64,000 nt of DNA from positions 1,803,001 through 1,867,000 of the forward strand of contig JAUPFP010000001.1 of NCBI GenBank assembly GCA_036925085.1, given 5' to 3'. A program made the position numbers and the translations under genes. A model generated the notes under the pieces. That model worked only from the letters and a program-made list of their open reading frames with translations, had not been told where the DNA came from and made no database searches. The DNA comes from Brachycybe producta. Its lineage: Eukaryota > Arthropoda > Diplopoda > Playtdesmida > Andrognathidae. Within the stretch, counting starts at the first letter, position 1. Each line of letters opens with the position of its first letter. Positions 45,736-56,399 of this stretch are shown piece by piece.

Positions 45736-46204
45736 TATTAACTAGAATATATAATATTATAGAAGGGCATTTTGATATTAACTTATCCATTAGTTAATCT
45801 AGGTTTTATCCATATGTTTAAATGCGTGAAATTATTAAAAATGGGAAGAAAGAATTGACATTTTCCAGTTTGTAAGAAACTAATGAAAATTTATGGCATT
45901 TGAAATATACAATATGTGAATACATAAAGTATTATTATATAAATAATGAAATAAAAACGGGGGTGGGTGGGGGGAGGGTGAAACATTCATAAAATCCAAT
46001 TAGGTCCCTAACAAATGGGATTTTGTTATTTTCAGAAATGAAATCCCTTTATTAGGGTTACTTATGTATTCAGTGGAAACTGTTGAACAACGAAAACATA
46101 AACCAGAAAATCGGATAACACGAAAAATATGTGCTCAGCGTGATTTTCTTATTCTGGTCCCTTTTATTTTGTTTAGATAAGTTTATAAACGGGATATAGA
46201 CATT

Positions 46205-46390
46205 GTGCCCTAAAGACACATCCCCAGGCTTAAGTCATTTGCCCTACAGGGATATCATTGTCCTAAATCCATTTGCCCTAATATTTTTTGTCCTAATGGG
46301 ATACATTCCCCAAAAGGGACATTTGACCTAAAATCACTTGCCCTAAAGGGACATTTGACCTAAAGGGATGTTTGCCCTAAAACCACTTAA
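46205..46390. repeat. TTGCCCTAAA minisatellite, block 2
   Basis: Same unit as block 1. It ends directly at the TAA that flanks the element at 46391, so that element inserted into or next to this array. Confidence 0.8.
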
Positions 46391-46823
46391 GCCCCGATGA
46401 ACACCATGCGTTTTTTGGACTTGCGGCGCCACTGCGTAGCCGCATTTACGGTCTTAAGATACTAGAAGTTATATGGGGCTTTTTCCGCCGTTCTTCACAG
46501 CCCCCACAGCGGCACCACACACGCAACTCCGGTCTGGTAGTACATTGTTGTCTATAGATCAATGCACTCATGCGGTTATTTGCTACAAAACAAAATGGCG
46601 GAATCAAAGTCTGAATTGTTGGATAATAGAACAAAATGCATGCAAATTGAACGTGCGGCGCCACTGCGTGCACGGAGGTATGTGTGCATTTTACCCCATA
46701 TAACTTCTAGTATCTTAGACCGTAATTGCGACCGAGGCAATGTTGTCGCACGTCCAAAAACGCATGTGTGCATTAATTTTTCCCGGTGCTACCGAAAAAC
46801 GCATGTACGTGTGCATCGGGCCC
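46391..46823. mobile_element. PIF/Harbinger-like MITE (GGGCCCGATG ends, TAA target)
   Basis: The right end reads ...GTGTGCATCGGGCCC followed by TAA; the left end, preceded by TAA, reads GCCCCGATGAACACC. Inside, GGTCTTAAGATACTAGAAG on the left mirrors CTTCTAGTATCTTAGACC on the right. Three-base TAA flanks and GGGCCC-type ends fit PIF/Harbinger or ISL2EU relatives. It is GC-richer than the surroundings. The frames inside on both strands have no domain. Confidence 0.6.
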
Positions 46824-47516
46824 TAAGACAGCTATTTTGAATTTTACGTTTTGAGATGCTGCTGAACCGATCCTTAAAATGAGAATGGTGTGGACCATAC
46901 TTAATCCTACTTATATTAAACCAACAACCCCCCTTCCCCTTGTTCGTTATTATAATAATTTTGATTTTTGTGTTTGTTATTTAAAAAAATATCACTTGGA
47001 GGAGGAAGTTTTTAAGTTAATTTATTGAAATGCAAAAATATTTTTAGCAGATGGCAATCTAAAAATAAAAAGAAATTGAATTATATTAATTTAAATAAAA
47101 AAAAAGCCCACATTGAAAAAAAAATGGAAGGTGGGGGGGAGGGTTGAATAAAATGAGTTGTTTCTATATGGGTGTGATCTTTAGTTAATTTGCATATGTC
47201 ATTTGCATGATATTAGCATACGAAAAAGCTTTTTTTTTTTTGCTTTCTTGTATTTGTTGGCTGATGAAGATGAAGGGGATTTTTAGGAAGGGTTTTTATT
47301 TCTCTCTCTCCATTTTCCTCTTCTCCCTTCTTCTTTTTACCCTTTGTGGGAATACCATTTATTTCAGGCAATTTAACATTGGGGCTCTTTTTGTGATATT
47401 TTTTTTTTGTCATGTACATTTTTGGGTGCATCTACTTAACAATGAATGGTTTTTGATGTTTAAACAAAAGACCACTGTTTCTAATGGAGATACAAAATCC
47501 TTTTTGATGTCTCTCT

Positions 47517-47917
47517 AAAGCCTGGTTTACATGGGTAGAGTTTTTAGTAGAGTAGAGTAGCGAGGAGAGTAGACTCTACTCGCTACTCTACCAAAAATGG
47601 TTTTGGAACCGTTCACATGATAGGAGAGTAATCGCAGGACTACTGAACGGTTTCATCCTCCGTGAACTTCATGTTTGTTATTTAAAATATTAAAAAATTA
47701 TCTAACAAAAAGAAAAGGTACAACAAATGTATTGCACAACGTGTTGGACTAAACAGAGTAGAGCTGCTTTGCCACATGTGCAATAGTACTCTACCAGCAA
47801 ACCAGTACTCTACTGCAAACTCTACTCTACTGCGATTTTTGCCGGGTTTCTATGGGTAGAGTTACTCTACTCTACCCAGTACTCTACTAAAAACTCTACT
47901 CGTGTAAACCAGGCTTT
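47517..47917. mobile_element. MITE with AAAGCCTGGTTTACA ends
   Basis: TAAAGCCTGGTTTACATGGG on the left corresponds to CGTGTAAACCAGGCTTTA on the right. Sub-terminal regions are rich in the repeated word AGTAGAG/CTCTACT in both orientations. Target is TA or TAA/TTA. Length is about 400 bases with no transposase frame. Confidence 0.75.
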
Positions 47918-48070
47918 AGGGTAAAAACATAGTGGAGAGAGAGAGAGAGCCAAACCTGTGATGCAAGCTGCGAGTTTCAGGATGCTATTTGCTATTAGTG
48001 CACTACATATTTACCATATTGGTCAAGGATCCCAAATTGGTACTCTGGCTCTGCACTGATGTAATAATAA

Positions 48071-48474
48071 TTAAGTTGGTAGGAAAATAATTGCGGTTTT
48101 TTTTTTTTTTCTCGGCTAATAACGAAATTTATGAATTAATAATTAACTTTATTAATTGAAATAAAGAATAGAATTGACACATTTTTGCCAATTAATTACA
48201 AGTTTATTTATTCCGGTGGTGTAAAATTCCGGAGTCTCTGCATTTGATAAAATCTAGAAATGCATTTTTGGCAGCCAAGCTGCCTTGCTAGTTAGCTACC
48301 TAAATTGAAACACAATTAACAATAAAATCAAAGTTAATGTTACTCAAATACAGACTGCAAAATGCACTTTCAAATGATCTTAACACAAACACATTGTAAT
48401 TACACTTATATTGAAAACAGCTGAGGTTCAATTGCAGTAAACGAAAACCGCAATTATTTTCCTACCAACCTTAA
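48071..48474. mobile_element. MITE with GTTGGTAGGAAAATAATTGC ends
   Basis: TTAAGTTGGTAGGAAAATAA...GCGGTTTT on the left mirrors AAAACCGCAATTATTTTCC...CCAACCTTAA on the right. Length is about 404 bases and the interior is AT-rich. The left TTAA and right TTAA may be a target duplication. Confidence 0.75.
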
Positions 48475-49402
48475 TACCTTTCCACATTCATTTTTTTGAG
48501 TTTAAAGTGATAGAAAATGAATATTTTCTAACCTAAAAAAAAAAAAAAAAAGAAACGCCTCTTTAAATATATAAATTATAAATCACAGAAGACTAATTTT
48601 AAATTTTAAACTTCTGAAATTTATATTTGCATAAATCTACCATTTATAATAAATATTGAACCAAAAAAAAAGAAGTATGACTTTTGGTGAAGAAAGATAA
48701 AATATGCAAAAACCTAAAAGACAATTTGCATATATGACACACATGTCACAAGCCTTTTTAATTTATTAATGGTGAATATAAGAAACACATTCCACCACCA
48801 TTGCGAATATTTGGCAACATCTGCAACACTCTTCCAAGGATAACATGTTAAAAATGCCAACCAGAAAAAGAGAGAAGAAGAAAAAACAGCTGAAAATTTA
48901 TGCATTTTCATGTTGCAAAAATGTTTTTTTCTTTTTGAAAAACAAGTTTAATCATCAACGTCAGTTTTCAGTCAGAAATAATATACAGAAGCCCCTTCTT
49001 CTCCTCCTCCTCCTCCAAAAAGGTTATTGAATTCTATCTTCCAGACTTGAAGTAGAATTTTACTGTTTGGTAAAAATGGTTGTTGTTATTGTTGTCTGTG
49101 TAAATATAATTTATCCCATTATCTGACCATCAATAATGTTTTATGAGTTCTTCATGTTTGGGTTATTCAGTGGAACTAATTTGATGTTTAAAGTTATTTG
49201 TATATAAATTAATAATGGCGACCAACATATGACAAATGATGAAAATGCCAAAACCGGCGTTTACCAAATGAGATGTGCCATCAAAATGCGTGACAAAATG
49301 TGATGCATTTTGAACGTTTTTTATTTTGTAAATTGCAAGTACATTTATTGTCATATTTGCAATGATAGTAACTCAGTTTAAAACTAAAAATTAGAAGTGG
49401 GA

Positions 49403-50025
49403 CGAATCCTAAATTTTCTCGAATCCGAATCCTAAAAGGTTCTCGAATCCCTGGAATCCTAAAAGGTTCTCGAATTCCTCGAATCCTAAAAGGTTCTTGA
49501 ATCCCTCGAATCCTAAAAGGTTCTCGAATCGCTGGAATCCTAAAAGGTTCTCGAATTCCTCGAATCCTAAAAGGTTCTCGAATACCTCGAATCCTAAAAG
49601 GTTCTCGAATCTCTGGAATCCTAAAAGGTTCTCGAATACTTCGAATCCTAAAAGGTTCTCGAATACCTCGAATCCTAAAAGGTTCTCGAATCCCTTAAAT
49701 CCTAAAAGGTTCTCGAATCGCTCGAATCCTAAAAGGTTCTCGAATAATTCGAATCCTAAAAGGTTCTCGAATCTTAAAAGGTTCTCGAATCTTAAAAGGT
49801 TCTCGAATCCTAAAAGTTTCTCGAATCCTAAAAGGTTCTTGAATCCTAAAAGGTTCTCGAATCCTAAAAGGTTCTCGAATCCCTCGAATCCTAAAAGGTT
49901 TTTGAATTCCTCGAATCCTAAAAGGTTTTCGAATCCTAAAAGGTTTTCGAATCCCTCGAATCCTAAAAGGTTCTCGAATCCTAAAAGTTTCTCGAATCCT
50001 AAAAGGTTCTCGAATCCTCGAATTT
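49403..50025. repeat. Minisatellite of CTCGAATCCTAAAAGGTT units
   Basis: About 35 blocks of CGAATCCTAAAAGGTTCT with optional spacers such as CCCTCGAATCC give a 15/33-base alternating period over about 620 bases. Because the basic periods are multiples of three, it stays open on both strands (NPKRFSN repeats on +, REPFRIR repeats on -). No start context, domain or flanking exon supports translation. Confidence 0.9.
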
Positions 50026-51110
50026 TTCAAAAAAATATACCTTTAGAATTTACAATTTTTCTAATAGAAGTTTGCATAAAAGTTTTCTTCGGAATTTTAT
50101 TTGATGAAAACTAGAATGAATTATGTAAAAATAATGCAAATTTTTTTTACTGAGAAAAAAAAGTCTACGTTTCACACGTTTTAGTTTGAGGCAACATTTT
50201 TGTTTGTTTCTTTTGTTTGACCACTTTGATATTTATCACAAGATAAATAATAAGAGAAAAGACCACAAAAAAAAACCTCTTCTAGTTTTTATTGTCTCTC
50301 TTTCTTTTTTCTGTATAAAGTGGACTTTTTGCTTTATTGAATGTGACAGGATTGTTACCAGTTGCCCTGGTAACATAAAAGGGGATTTCAAATTGGTTTT
50401 AATGCAAGGAGAGAGAGAGAGAGAGAGACAATGGGCCCAAATTCAAGAAGGAAAACTTGGCACTTGAACTTCAACTTAAACCCTCTATAATCTAAAAAAA
50501 AACTCTTGATTATTGTGTAATTCAGGAGCAAAATTCAAAACTAGAAATCTCAATCACTTAAAGATAACAAAATGAAAACATTCTTTAGTGATTGAGCTAC
50601 CCTTCTAGTTTCTAACACATTCTATGTTTCTGTTCTTTTTTGCACCTGAAAACAGTGAAAAGACACAATTGACTGAGAGTTCGAGATGCGTTTACACTTA
50701 AAACCACTTTAATGTGAATTTGAATTTGAAAAATTACTCTGCAACCATTCATGAAGACCCTGAGGCAGAGGGACAGAAAGTACATCTTCAAGTTGGAGGT
50801 TCAACTGTTTCTTGAATTTGAGCCCTTGTGATAATGTAAGTGTGTGTGCAGAAGTCACGACTGACATGTCAGTGGCACCAATGTGGTGGTGGCGTCAGTC
50901 CACTCATGCAGAGTGATCAATGACGTTGCTCAATGAATTTCATTGTCCTCCATGAATTTCTAAAAAGAACATTTCCATGGAAACGGGGTTGGTTGGTTGG
51001 TTGTGAATATAAGTGGATAGGGGAGGGGAGGGGGGTCGATTGGCCACAACAAGATCCATATCAAGGAAAATAGAAGAAAAAAGAAGGAAGATGTTAGGCA
51101 AGTGGCCTGG
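50026..51110. other. Intergenic with repeat arms
   Basis: An AG run at about 50410, a GAGGGTTCAAG-family arm at about 50445-50495 and a CTAGAAG-family pair at about 50530-50625. The remainder has no recognised gene. Confidence 0.4.
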
Positions 51111-51119
51111 CTGACTCTC

Positions 51120-51302
51120 TCAAGGGATCATTGGCCCCCAATAACAGCTCTCAAAGTCGTCCCTTGCTGCTTCAAGTTGCTCCTTCAAGTTCTTGCTTAG
51201 CCCCTCAAATTCAGATATGGCAGAAAATGTGTCTACATTATAATTTATATCCTCCTGATGTGCAATCTTACAAATGTAGCCACAATTGATTATTTTAGCC
51301 AT
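51120..51302 (-). CDS. Short open frame of unknown nature
   Basis: A 60-codon frame starts with ATG at 51302 and stops at 51120. Its composition looks more protein-like than its neighbours: mixed polar and charged residues, with a C-terminal segment EGLSKNLKEQLEAARDDFES that could be helical or coiled coil. No family is recognised. It could be a small gene, one exon, or a scrap of a transposon protein. No flanking splice pattern was convincing. Confidence 0.25.
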   Translation of the reverse strand: MAKIINCGYICKIAHQEDINYNVDTFSAISEFEGLSKNLKEQLEAARDDFESCYWGPMIP

Positions 51303-51589
51303 TGTTCAATTATCGTGGATTCAATCTATATTCCCTTACTCTCCCCACCTCCTCAAAGTAGTATTGTTACTCATAACGGTAAGTTTAGCCACCAGGAGGC
51401 AGCACCATCTAAAATTATAATTGAGTTGCACTTCTAGTTAATAATGAGTTTTTTGTACAAAGTATTTTCTGGCCCCCCCACCCCCTCCAAATACTTGAAC
51501 TTCAGTTTTAAATTTGAAGAATGACTCAGAAGGCAGTCATGAAGACTTGTCGCAGAGGGACAGGAGCCCAATTGCAGCTTCATGTTGGT

Positions 51590-51975
51590 ATTGTTTAAAA
51601 TAAGCTTTTTATGTTAGTTTGAAAATTACCTAACTTTAAGCTGATGATGTACAGTATTAAGTGATTGAATTACCCTTCTAGTTTCTAAAACACTTTCTAG
51701 TTTTCTCTTAATTGTGCTTCAGACAATTGTATTTTTTTAATGTTTGTCTATAAAACGTTCATTTTGAAAGATATCAACATGAAAATACTATTAAGTGATT
51801 ATGTTACCCTTCTAGTTTCTAAAATACTTTCTAGTTTTCTCTTTATTATGCTTCAGGTGATATATTTTTCGATTTTTTGGTCTATAGAAAGTTCATTTTG
51901 AAAGATACCAAGATGATACTATTAAGGGATTGTTACCCTTCTAGTTTTTAAAACACTTTCTAGTTTTTTCTCCTA
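51590..51975. repeat. Three CTAGAAG-family right arms in direct repeat
   Basis: AAAGATATCAACATGAAAAT...AAGTGATT...ACCCTTCTAGTTTCTAAAAC recurs at about 51640-51700, 51755-51840 and 51895-51970, preceded by one left-arm remnant (AATAAGCTTTTTATGTTAG at about 51600). Period is about 120-130 bases. Confidence 0.7.
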
Positions 51976-52764
51976 ATTATGCTTCAAAAAGACTAGAAGA
52001 ATAATCCGAAATCGAAAATCAGCTGTTCATAAACCATCTTAAAAGTAATATAGTTTTAATAAAAGAAAGCCCACTAGAGGCACTGCATAATAAAAAAACA
52101 AACTAGCGCCCTCTATGTTTTTTTCTCTCTCTATATCATGCTTTATGTGTGTCCTATTTCACTGAATTAAAATAATGCAGATACGTTTAACAATGAGTTT
52201 TCTAATAATACATTATGCTCTATTGAAATTTTTACATTGTATTAATGTATAAAATGGAACAATAAGTTTGACATTTATTGATGTGTCCATCAGAAAGATT
52301 AATATCTGATACGTATGGGTAGATAAACGTGGCAAAAAAAATGCAGAACTAAATTTGCCATTTATGAGAATATGATATTTTTTTTTCTGTGACAGTTGGC
52401 TACATTTATGTCTATTTTTTTTGTATCTGACACAGAGATAACATAAAATAGATGACTCAAGTGTCACAAAAATTGACCAAAACGAATGGCTAACACGTGC
52501 AGTCGTGCACGGGTTTCCCCATGATGCATTTTGAATCATTTCCCCCCCTTTCTCTCCCTCCCTATATTCCCTATACTATTCTTCCTAATATCCCTAGGAT
52601 GTTATTATTGGACATTTTCCCTTCCCCCTTCATAAATAGAATTATTGAAAAAAAGGAGAAGAGAAAATCTATGACATTCTAGTATTTAATGTGAAACACC
52701 ATTTAGATGAAAATTCATTTCCTGTACAATATTGAAAAAACTGTTTTTTTACAGTTACAGTTAC

Positions 52765-53492
52765 TTAGGAAAATTTACTTTTATTTCTTCAGAATAAAAA
52801 TGGAAATGTTTTACTGAAATTATCTTTAAGACAGGTTCATACACAGGCAGTTAGAAATAGGTCAGAACTTCAGTTGGCTCCGCCCTTGTTATGACGACTG
52901 GCAACTTCTAATTGGCTGGTTATGTAGTCTGACGTTGAAAAGGGCGGAGCATGTGACGTCAGACTACATAACCAGCCAATTAGAAGTTGCCGTTCGTCAT
53001 AACAAGGGCGGAGCCAACTGAAGTTCTAACCTATTTCTAACTGCCTGTGGTTCATACTGCTTTAAATGCTTACGTAATATGTAAGGCTCGGATTTTTATG
53101 CAAAATATCAACCAAATGTTTCTCAATCTGTGGCCCAAGTGCCCAATTGTGAAGTAATCATCATCATCATCATTGGAACAACTGCAATTATGCTTTTTCT
53201 AATAAAAGGTGTTTAGAGGCTAGCTGTCTGGTTACTATCAGTTGTCAACTAGAGTTCTAGCCTCTAACAAGCCTTTTTTATTAGAAAAAGCATCATTGCA
53301 GTTGTTCTAATGATGATGTTGATGATGACTTCACAATTGGGCCACAGATTGAGAAACATTTGGTTGATATTTTGCATAAAAATCCGAGCCCTACATATTA
53401 CGTAAGCATTTAAAGCAGTATGAACCTGTCTTAAAGATAATTTCAGTAAAACATTTCCATTTTTCTGAAGAAATAAAAGCAAATTTTCCTAA
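52765..53492. repeat. Long inverted repeat with a MITE in one arm only
   Basis: The left arm (52765 to about 53206, minus the MITE) and the right arm (about 53281-53492) are near-perfect reverse complements: TTAGGAAAATTTACTTTTAT versus TAAAAGCAAATTTTCCTAA, and TGCTTACGTAATATGTAAGG versus CCTACATATTACGTAAGCA. The spacer (about 53207-53280) holds one TTAGAGGCTAG hairpin. The right arm retains the uninterrupted target of the inserted MITE. Confidence 0.9.
52843..53048. mobile_element. ACAGGCA MITE with 9-bp duplication and preserved empty site
   Basis: Starts ACAGGCAGTTAGAAATAGG and ends CCTATTTCTAACTGCCTGT. GGTTCATAC lies directly before (52834-52842) and after (53049-53057). The opposite arm of the host palindrome reads, on its complement, AAGACAGGTTCATACTGC with only one GGTTCATAC, so the duplication arose by this insertion. 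Confidence 0.95.
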
Positions 53493-54665
53493 ATTTTCCT
53501 TTTGCCTTTTGGGCAACAGATTGAGAAACATTTGCTGGATAATTGTGCATAAAAATCCGAGCCCTAAGTCACTGTTTTATGCCCTAGCAACTTTTGATAA
53601 AGCTTTGATGCAATAAAACTTGCAACTTGTTTGTGTTTATAGTGTGAAACGACATGCAACTTGATAAAACTTGCAACTTTGTGAGATTCAGTCTCATTGA
53701 GTTGCAATATGTTCAACTTCTGAACTGATTAAACCGGTTTGGTTCTACCCATTGCTGCATCTAAAGGTCTTTTATTATATTCAGCCATTTTTTTATCAGC
53801 ATTTTTCATCATTCTTTTGAAATAATTCATAAATGCATATTTTATATTTACATTAAAAAGCACTTTTTTTTGGAATTCTCATAGGCCTATAATAGATAAA
53901 ATAGGCCCCCTGTGGTGGCTAGCAGTGCCCCTACTGAGAGTCTTCTAGGTTCTGAGGTTTTTTTAGGGAAGAGATACAATATATCAATGGCTGCCACATG
54001 GTTTTTTTAGGGTAATGGGCAAAAGGGGTGGTGAGCTTAGGGTGCAGCAGTAATGGGAATATATTTAGTGAAATGGACATCTGTTTGTCATTTTTAAGGA
54101 ATATCATGATCATCATCATCATGGCGGACATTTGTCCAAATTTCAGTTGAAACTGAATATGTCAGCCAAACTTAATATTCCAAGGGGGGAGGGGAGTTAA
54201 ATTTGGTTCTTCTACTAATTAATGGTGGGCCATATGATGAGAGGAGATGTTTCTCCTTTTTGTTATTAATGACTTGTAATTAGTTTCAATCCTCCCCCCT
54301 TAATGTATACTTTCCCCTCATATTTCCCCCCCTTATTTGCGTAAATTATTCTTGAGTCTAATTATAATGAAGACCAATATAGGCCTAATTGAAATGTATC
54401 TTCCTATTTTATTTTTTTTTTAGTAATTATTGTAATTTTATTGTATTTTTTTTTGCATTGGATTCAAATTGGGATAAAAATTTGTGTGGTTCATGTTTTT
54501 AGGGTTTTATATTTTACTTAATTTTTATGGTAAAAAGTGCAAATTGTACGACAAGATTTCTACAATGAAATTTCTGTTCTGTATATTTTCGCATATTTTG
54601 GCATATTGGCTCCATAGACGTTTTTGTAAAATTTCGACGCAAAAACGTCAACTAAACGTTTTTAA
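53493..54665. other. Intergenic, no gene recognised
   Basis: About 53515-53570 repeats a phrase of the neighbouring palindrome (GATTGAGAAACATTTG, TGCATAAAAATCCGAGCCCT), so a fragment of that element was copied. The rest is AT-rich with C runs near 54290-54330. Confidence 0.4.
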
Positions 54666-54669
54666 TAAA

Positions 54670-54985
54670 CAACATTATGAAAAAAAAAAAATTCAAATTG
54701 TTTTCAAAACTAGAATTGTAGAAGATTATGTTAAAAGTTTTGTCATGACAATATCTTAAAAAATAAACGATTTTATAGTTCAGTTTGAAAATAACACGTT
54801 TTTAGGTTTTTTTTCATTGAAATTTCATAAAAAACTATTTTCGGCCCTTTTTTTCAAAGTGTCATAAAAAATTTATTTTGAAAGATATCATTATTGAAAA
54901 AAAACTTTTAGCATTATCACCAACTATTCTAGTTTTTAAAACAGTTTGAATTTTTTCGTTTTGTTTCTTCTGAAAAACGTTTGCT
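54670..54985. mobile_element. CTAGAAG palindromic element, TTAAAAGTTTT variant
   Basis: Left arm TTTTCAAAACTAGAATTGTA with TATGTTAAAAGTTTTGTCAT; right arm AAAAAACTTTTAGCATTATC with ACTATTCTAGTTTTTAAAA. It is the same sub-variant as the pair at 27262-27880. Confidence 0.7.
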
Positions 54986-55126
54986 TGAAAATGTAAAATT
55001 TCTCAAAACCGCAAGTTGTTAGGAAGAGCCCTCCTGTAGGGGATATAGACATTTTCCCTAAAGACACTTGCCCTAAAGCTATTTGCCCTAAAGGGACATT
55101 TGTCCTTAAGCTATTTGCCCTAAAAC

Positions 55127-55639
55127 CTTAGACTATTACTTTACTGGACTGGCAACTCCCGAAATATTGTGTTTGACAATTATGAATCGTCGTTTTCCAA
55201 GTGGCGCCTCTAGCGGGACTATGGTATATGAACTTGAATAGTAAAAGTCAAGTTTTGGACGAGTTCATTTTGTTGCTATGTAGGGTGTATTTTTATATAT
55301 TAGTATAAAAAGTATGACCGATGAAGAACTACACGGGCATAGCCTCCTATAGATACTATCTATAGGAGGCTATGACACAGGCAGTTAGAAATCGGGACAA
55401 ACAGAAGTTGGCTCCACCATTTTTATGACGAATGCAACTTCTAATTGGTTGGTTATGTACGCTGACGTCACATCAATCAACGTCGAACCACACAAAAAAA
55501 AACAGACTTTCACTCGCGATTTTTTTTAAAAATAATGCCACCAGACGGAGCTGGCGTCACTTTCGCCTATGAACATGCATTTAACGCTTTAACATGTAGA
55601 AGATAGGGAGTTGCCAGTCCAGTAAAGTAATAGTCTAAG
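55127..55639. mobile_element. Inverted-repeat element splitting the TTGCCCTAAA array
   Basis: The ends TTAGACTATTACTTTACTGG...GGCAACTCCC and GGGAGTTGCC...CCAGTAAAGTAATAGTCTAA are perfect mirrors over about 33 bases. TTGCCCTAAA minisatellite lies on both sides (to 55126 and from 55640), with similar flanks CTAAAACC and GTGAAACC. Inside lies a broken ACAGGCA MITE (from 55376). Confidence 0.8.
55376..55503. mobile_element. ACAGGCA MITE, truncated copy
   Basis: The left arm is intact (ACAGGCAGTTAGAAATCGGG, TGGCTCCACC, TTCTAATTGGTTGGTTATG, CTGACGTCACAT) but the copy stops after CGTCGAACCACACA. The second arm is missing. Confidence 0.8.
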
Positions 55640-56114
55640 GTGAAACCATTTGCCCTAGAAGGACATTTGTCCTAAAGACACTTGGCCTAAAGCTATTTGC
55701 CCTAAATCCATTTCTCCTAATGACACTTGTGCTAAATCCATTTGTCCTAAAAGGACGTTTGCCCTAAAACCATTTGCCATAAAGAGACAGCGATAGTTCC
55801 AGTGGCGCCATCTGGGGGGCGGGGAATGAAAACAAAGTAAATATTTATAAAGACACCTTTTATTTCTAATTTATTTTTGCGGTTTTTAAACTTTTAACAA
55901 GTTTTCATTTATTTTTTAACAAAAAAAAAATGCATAATTTAACTTTTGTTTTAAACCTGATTATATTGTTGACCTTTAAATTGATGTGTTAATTAGTTAA
56001 AATTCCAAGTTAGAAGTTAGAAAGAAAAAATTATCTTATCTTTATAATAATTAAATTAATCTTCTGAATGAAATTAATTTGACAATTAAAATGACATTTA
56101 AACTAGTTCATTTA

Positions 56115-56119
<5 letters not shown>

Positions 56120-56150
<31 letters not shown>
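56120..56150. repeat. CT dinucleotide microsatellite
   Basis: An uninterrupted (CT)n run of about 30 bases. Confidence 0.9.
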
Positions 56151-56399
56151 GCATACTATGTATATTATGAGATATATATATCATTTGATGAGTGTGTGGC
56201 ACGCATACATTTAATTAATATATTAACAGACTTAAAGGCACAAATTCAAGATGGAAACTTAACACTTGAACTCTCTACATCAGGGTTTCAATACAGACAC
56301 ACACACAAAAAACCCTCTTTTTATGAGTGAAATAGTTTATAAACAGCTGATGTTTCGAACTCTTTGATTATTCGCTTTCTTTCAGAAGAGCAAAATTAA

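Noticed and set aside
46446..46840. Overlapping frames on both strands near 46.5 kb
   Set aside because: They lie wholly inside a short inverted-repeat element and show no domain.
49497..50114. 205-codon frame of NPKRFSN repeats
   Set aside because: Tandem repeat open on both strands, with no start context or flanking exon.
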